Below are positions 60,096 to 64,000 of a stretch of 64,000 nt of DNA, in pieces. Within the stretch, counting starts at the first letter, position 1, and each line of letters begins with the position of its first letter. Both the position numbers and the translations under genes were made by a program. Under the pieces are notes generated by a model. It worked only from the letters and a program-made list of their open reading frames with translations, was not told the DNA's origin and searched no databases. Origin of the DNA: Tribonema minus (lineage: Eukaryota > Sar > Xanthophyceae > Tribonematales > Tribonemataceae); contig JAFCMP010000158.1 of NCBI GenBank assembly GCA_017506865.1, forward strand, positions 62,001 to 126,000. Direction: 5' to 3'.

Positions 60096-60539
60096 TATCT
60101 CGTGGGCCAGGTAGGCCACGTCATCCGCTGAGAACTGCGCTGCTGCCGCACCCGAAGAGACACTCATTGTGCCCAGCAAAGCGCCCTGGTGGCGTACGAC
60201 AGCTACTACACCAGCAGAGCGTTGGCGGATGGGGCGAGGCTTGTAGAGCTTGATACACTGACAACTTTTGAGGCCTTGGCGACCGCCACAGCTCTCCAGG
60301 TGCGGCGTCACGCGAAATGCACCTCTCACTGCGCCAACTGTCGTTGCCGCACTACTGCTTGTCTGTGTGTTCACGTTGGACATTGTCAAGTTGCTTGTGC
60401 ACCATTGAGTGAAGCACACAGCACCAAGCAACGCATCAAGTTACGTGCATTCATAAGTATGCGCTTTGATCCTGCGTGAGCACAAAACGTATTCGCTTTT
60501 GCTGAATTCAGTTCCTGTTGTGGCGCCACAGATCCTGAG

Positions 60540-62574
60540 ATGGAACAGCTCCAGGAGCTGGCAGCGCCTTCGTTACAGACTGCTGCGGTCCACAACGTGA
60601 CAGACGCTGAGGTACGTGTCTGGTTCCTCTGTTAAGGAGTGTATATACCTGTCTGTAATGCAATACTTGCCTTGATCTGTACAGCATCCCTGCCTGATAG
60701 CTTTGCTGTTTTCTGCCTCGCCATTTTCAGGTCTGTGCTGACCTCAACAGCAGGCTGTTTGCAACCCGGCAGCATGCCATCGATGCGGTGCAGACGTATG
60801 CTGCCAGTGCTGGCTTCAAGGTATACTGCAAGAGCAAACAACGCAGCCCTCCTCTGTTCTGGATTATCTGCCATTGTGCTGGCAAACCACCTCGCAAGCG
60901 CTCAGAGACGCACCCAGAAGCGCAGCGTCGTGCAGTCGCAAGCACATGCATCAAGTGCGAGTGCCAGTGGCTTGTAAAGCTCAGACAACAGTCAGTGTCA
61001 AAGGAGCAGCACACAGCACCAGATGAGAACTCATGCCAGAATGCCAGCCAGGAGCCACCATGGGTAATTTCCCAACTCACATCATTCCACGACGGCCACA
61101 ATCACGCGCTGAGTGCCATGACTGAACCGGTGGCGCCACCTGGTAATACAGGTCGCATCATCACCAGGGAAGACCTCACGGATGACATCATCCAGAACGT
61201 CAGGAACTGGAGTGCCGCACCAACTATGAGTGGCAGGGTGCTTCAGCAGACTGTCGTGACCCATCATTTCGGTGGTGACTTCACAGCGGTTTTTGATCAA
61301 TCAGCTCTCGCCCTGCTGAACAACACAAAATCTGACGTCAGAGCACGCATTGCGTTCACCAAGGGTGATAGCAAAGAGTTCATCGCAGCGCTCTGCGAGG
61401 TGAAGGCCAACGGAGGATACGCATCATACGACCTTCAGGAGGACTGCACGTTCAGGCGCGCTTTTTGGGCTACTCAGGAGCAGGTCGAGCGCGCTATGGA
61501 ATTTGGCCTAGATGTAATCCAACAGGCATGCTGCTGTTACTGCACCGGTGATGCTTCCATGGCTGCTGCACTCAACTCATGCAGCATCATGACGTACCTA
61601 GTCTCAAGGCAGTATACTTTGTCCCTCTTGCCACCCCATGGTCTGAATATTTTGACGATGTACTGTATGTAATTGCCAGTGCGCTGCAATTGACTGGTGT
61701 CACCGTGTCATTGTCATCGCTTACTACTTGATCAGCAGCTGCCTCTGGAAAACCCAGCACCAATGCGGTCACAGTGTGCATACTGAAACTCATATTTGCC
61801 CAAATGATTTGGCTCAGCTACATTCGCACACCATGATGGAGGTGGTCATCAACGGCTCATAGGAAATTATCGCTGTATGACGAAATGACAACACATCATG
61901 TTCCGCTCAACTTCTATGCTTTTGTGCCGCCTGTGCAGGACTGCACTTTTGGCACCACCAAGTATGGCCTGCCACTGAGCGTGATCGTTGGCGTGAACGG
62001 CGAGAGCAAGTGAGCAGTATGTAATAATGCTGAATGCATGCCGTCACCAAACTACAGTGATTGACATGGCAGTCAGCGATACTGTATAGCTGCCAAATGC
62101 TGATGGACTACACTGCTTTTTCACTGCAGTGTTCTTAACAATTGACTGCATGTTGCTGAGCGATGCATTCATTTTCTCACTGCGACTCATTGCGGCGCTC
62201 TTGGTGTACAGGACACGACTCTTCTGCCAGGCAGTCTTGGACAAGGAGGACACAGAGGCATTCACGTGGTTCTTTGACCACTACGTGAAAATGGTGAACG
62301 GCAAGCACCCTCGTGTGTGCTTCACAGACAGGTGTGCGAATTATGGTGGGGATGTCAATGATATCATCGTCAGTGTGCCCAGTAGCCCGCCTTGCGCACA
62401 GCCGTCTCACATGCGCATGCAACATCTGCTTTTCACCTCCATTGCAGGGATTTTGCTGCGGAAGCTGCCATGGGGCTTTCCTGGCCAGGAACAGTGCACC
62501 TCATCTGCGAGTGGCACTTCATCAAGAATGTGAAGGAGAAGCTCAAGGGGAAGCTGGGCGATTCAACATGGCAG
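60540..62574 (+). CDS. MULE (Mutator-like) transposase with FAR1-type zinc finger, 5' part
   Basis: Cut-and-paste transposase of the Mutator superfamily. Exons with consistent phase: 60540-60611 (ATG 60540), 60731-61525, 61939-62009, 62212-62331, 62448-62574. The FAR1/WRKY-GCM1-like DNA-binding part is in exon 2 (AVQTYAASAGFKVYCKSK, then CIKCECQW and FHDGHNHAL). The MULE domain follows: DCTFGTTKYGLPLSVIVG (first catalytic Asp), EAFTWFFDHYV, RVCFTD (second Asp), then AMGLSWPGTVHLICEWHFIK with the C..WH signature. Introns after 61525 and 62574 need GC donors (CAG then GCATGC; CAG then GCAAGT). The third acidic residue and the C-terminus were not found before the window end. Frames are open across all five exons, so this copy may be recent. 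Confidence 0.85.
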
Positions 62575-62770
62575 GCAAGTGCAAAATTTGCTTGCCCGCT
62601 TGACTTGATGTTGCATTACTGCATAGCTGGGGCATAATTTTAATTTCACGTAGGCATTGCAACATGGGCTCATAATATTCATTTCCCCGTCTTTGACTGC
62701 GTGGGAGGGGTTATTCTTCTACATACTGCTGAGAACCGTGTGACGAATGGCAAACGTTCAACTTGAAGGT

Positions 62771-63045
62771 GAAGTTGCCAATCCGGAAGTGATGCACGCA
62801 TTGAAGTGTTTCACCTTGGTGAACGTGACGTAGGGAAATACGTTGAAAACTACGCTCATGCTATCTGTATGTAAAATAACATACTCAAATGTATGGCAAC
62901 TGTTAACTCTGAAGTTGCCAATCCGGAATGGTGATGCGCGCATTGAAGTATTTGACTTGGTGAACGTGGCGTAGAGAATTTTTTTGCAAACTGCGCGCAT
63001 GCTATCTGTGTGTTAAATATCATACTCAAATGTTTTAAATGTGAT
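62771..63045. repeat. 140-bp imperfect tandem duplication
   Basis: The block starting GAAGTTGCCAATCCGGAA recurs at 62911 with period 140 and scattered changes, downstream of the last MULE exon seen. Confidence 0.85.
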
Positions 63046-63250
63046 AGCGTGAATGAACCTGACATCCACGGCTCTAAATTGCTGCCAGCGGTAGTACCAT
63101 CAACAGCATTGGGTTGGAGCGTGCTGCAAAACAGAAAGCCATCATGGACACATTGCAATGCTATGGAGGCTCATTCACTCATGCATGTTTGGTCCACACC
63201 AAGCAGACCGCTGCAGCAGCAATTCACAGAACCCAATATGGCAATGGCTG

Positions 63251-63276
63251 AACTGGTAGGTATATACCTACCAGTT
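63251..63276. repeat. 26-bp perfect palindrome
   Basis: AACTGGTAGGTAT followed by its exact reverse complement, no loop. Same length and same TATA-type centre as the palindrome at 48035. Confidence 0.95.
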
Positions 63277-63327
63277 CATGCTACCGTGTCATGTCACCAG
63301 CTCATACTTTGTGGTCGTGCTTGTGGG

Positions 63328-63425
63328 TCATATTTGGGGGTCATACTTAGGGGGTCATACTTAGGGGGTCATACTTAGGGGGTCGAACTTGGGGGTAATT
63401 CTTAGGGGTCGTATTTAGGGGTTAT
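63328..63425. repeat. GGGGGTCATACTTA tandem array
   Basis: About six to seven degenerate 14-15-bp units. Confidence 0.9.
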
Positions 63426-64000
63426 ACCGGCGGCGCCGGCGGGGTCGCACTTGATGTGGAAAGGTTTGTATGTTCAGGTTGAATGACTATTTTGTCTCTC
63501 TTTCTGGTATGCAGTCCATAATTAGGAAACAGAGGTGGTCTCATTTACTTCAAGTTGCGAGACGCCACGTTTTGCCGGCAAACCATCTGCCGTTGCCGTC
63601 GCCCATCAGTTTGCCAGCGCCTTGCCATGTGTTTTGCGGCAAGTGTGCGGCGCTCGTAGTGAAAGCCGCTTGAGCCGATGCCACAGTGAACGCTGGCTGA
63701 CTGTCGAGGTCCGCCATTTGCATTTGCTGGCTGACGGGTATGAGAAATTGCCAGATTATTGCTAGCAAAAGGCAGACGGATGGTGAGCACCTGACAGCTG
63801 TGACTTGAGCTGAGCTGTACACACAGCAAGAGTGCGCCTGGGCTGGAGCGGCGCAGTGTTGCTGGCGCATATGGCCTTGGGCTTTCAAAAGCGCTGCATG
63901 TGGTCCGCCAATAGCTGGACTCCACAGCTGAAGCTCTCCACCGGTCGATTGCCACCCCTAGGGTACTGCAGCACAACAAGCAAAAATCGCGCTCTTAATC

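Larger units (their letters stand above)
58355..60539. other. Spacer between PMP-repeat gene and MULE
   Basis: It should hold the promoter of the minus-strand PMP gene. ORFs such as 58669-58875 (Cys/Ala-rich) and 59808-60431 (minus, 207 codons) show no recognised motif. Cys-rich plus-strand frames near 59.5-60.5 kb may be decayed 5' parts of the MULE; not supported further. Confidence 0.35.
62575..64000. other. MULE 3' region or flank, no gene recognised
   Basis: No further MULE exon could be recognised. It contains a 140-bp tandem duplication, a 26-bp palindrome and a 14-15-bp repeat array, listed separately. Short ORFs at 63.5-63.9 kb have no motif. Confidence 0.35.

Overview
The window looks like nuclear DNA of a eukaryote, most likely a green alga (chlorophyte-like). 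This is an inference from gene types and structure, not from any database search. Genes are split into many short exons with GT-AG and some GC-AG introns. There is a eukaryotic-type NRAMP metal transporter, a three-repeat (R1R2R3) MYB regulator, FAR1-type MULE and LTR transposable elements, and interstitial CCCTAA/CCCTAAA-like telomeric scraps. I saw no rRNA, tRNA, CRISPR array or bacterial operon structure.

Layout. (1) About 1.1-9.5 kb, minus strand: an NRAMP-family transporter in at least eleven exons, with a 72-bp exact tandem duplication that copies a splice donor. (2) About 11.9-26.8 kb, plus strand: a 3R-MYB gene whose 21 phase-compatible exons can be joined to a stop at 26756. (3) 28465-38966, minus strand: a complete LTR-bounded element (about 300-bp LTRs, TG..CA ends, GTGC target duplication, primer-binding site, G-run) whose interior shows no reverse transcriptase or integrase. 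(4) 41000 to about 46860, plus strand: a second, related LTR element lying head-to-head with the first. It has a related LTR, the identical 12-nt primer-binding site, and a homologous Gag-position protein ending in a CCHC zinc knuckle. No 3' LTR was found. (5) About 48.0-48.45 kb: a 26-bp palindrome and two tandem-repeat arrays. (6) 49.2-51.7 kb, plus strand: a replication-like module, a family-A-like polymerase palm domain next to an origin-binding-protein-type SF2 helicase, separated by a recent 238-bp tandem duplication. (7) 51.9-58.35 kb, minus strand: a large surface protein gene with signal peptide, PMP-type beta-helix repeats each on its own tandemly duplicated exon, a Cys-rich juxtamembrane segment and a multi-pass membrane C-terminus. 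(8) 60.5-62.6 kb, plus strand: the 5' five exons of a MULE transposase with FAR1-like zinc finger; the 3' end is not recognised.

How they fit together: (1), (2) and (7) look like resident genes. (3), (4), (6) and (8) are mobile or probably mobile and are at different stages of decay. The most unusual items are the head-to-head Gag-only LTR pair, with a protein family I do not recognise, and the polymerase plus helicase module inside a nuclear chromosome.
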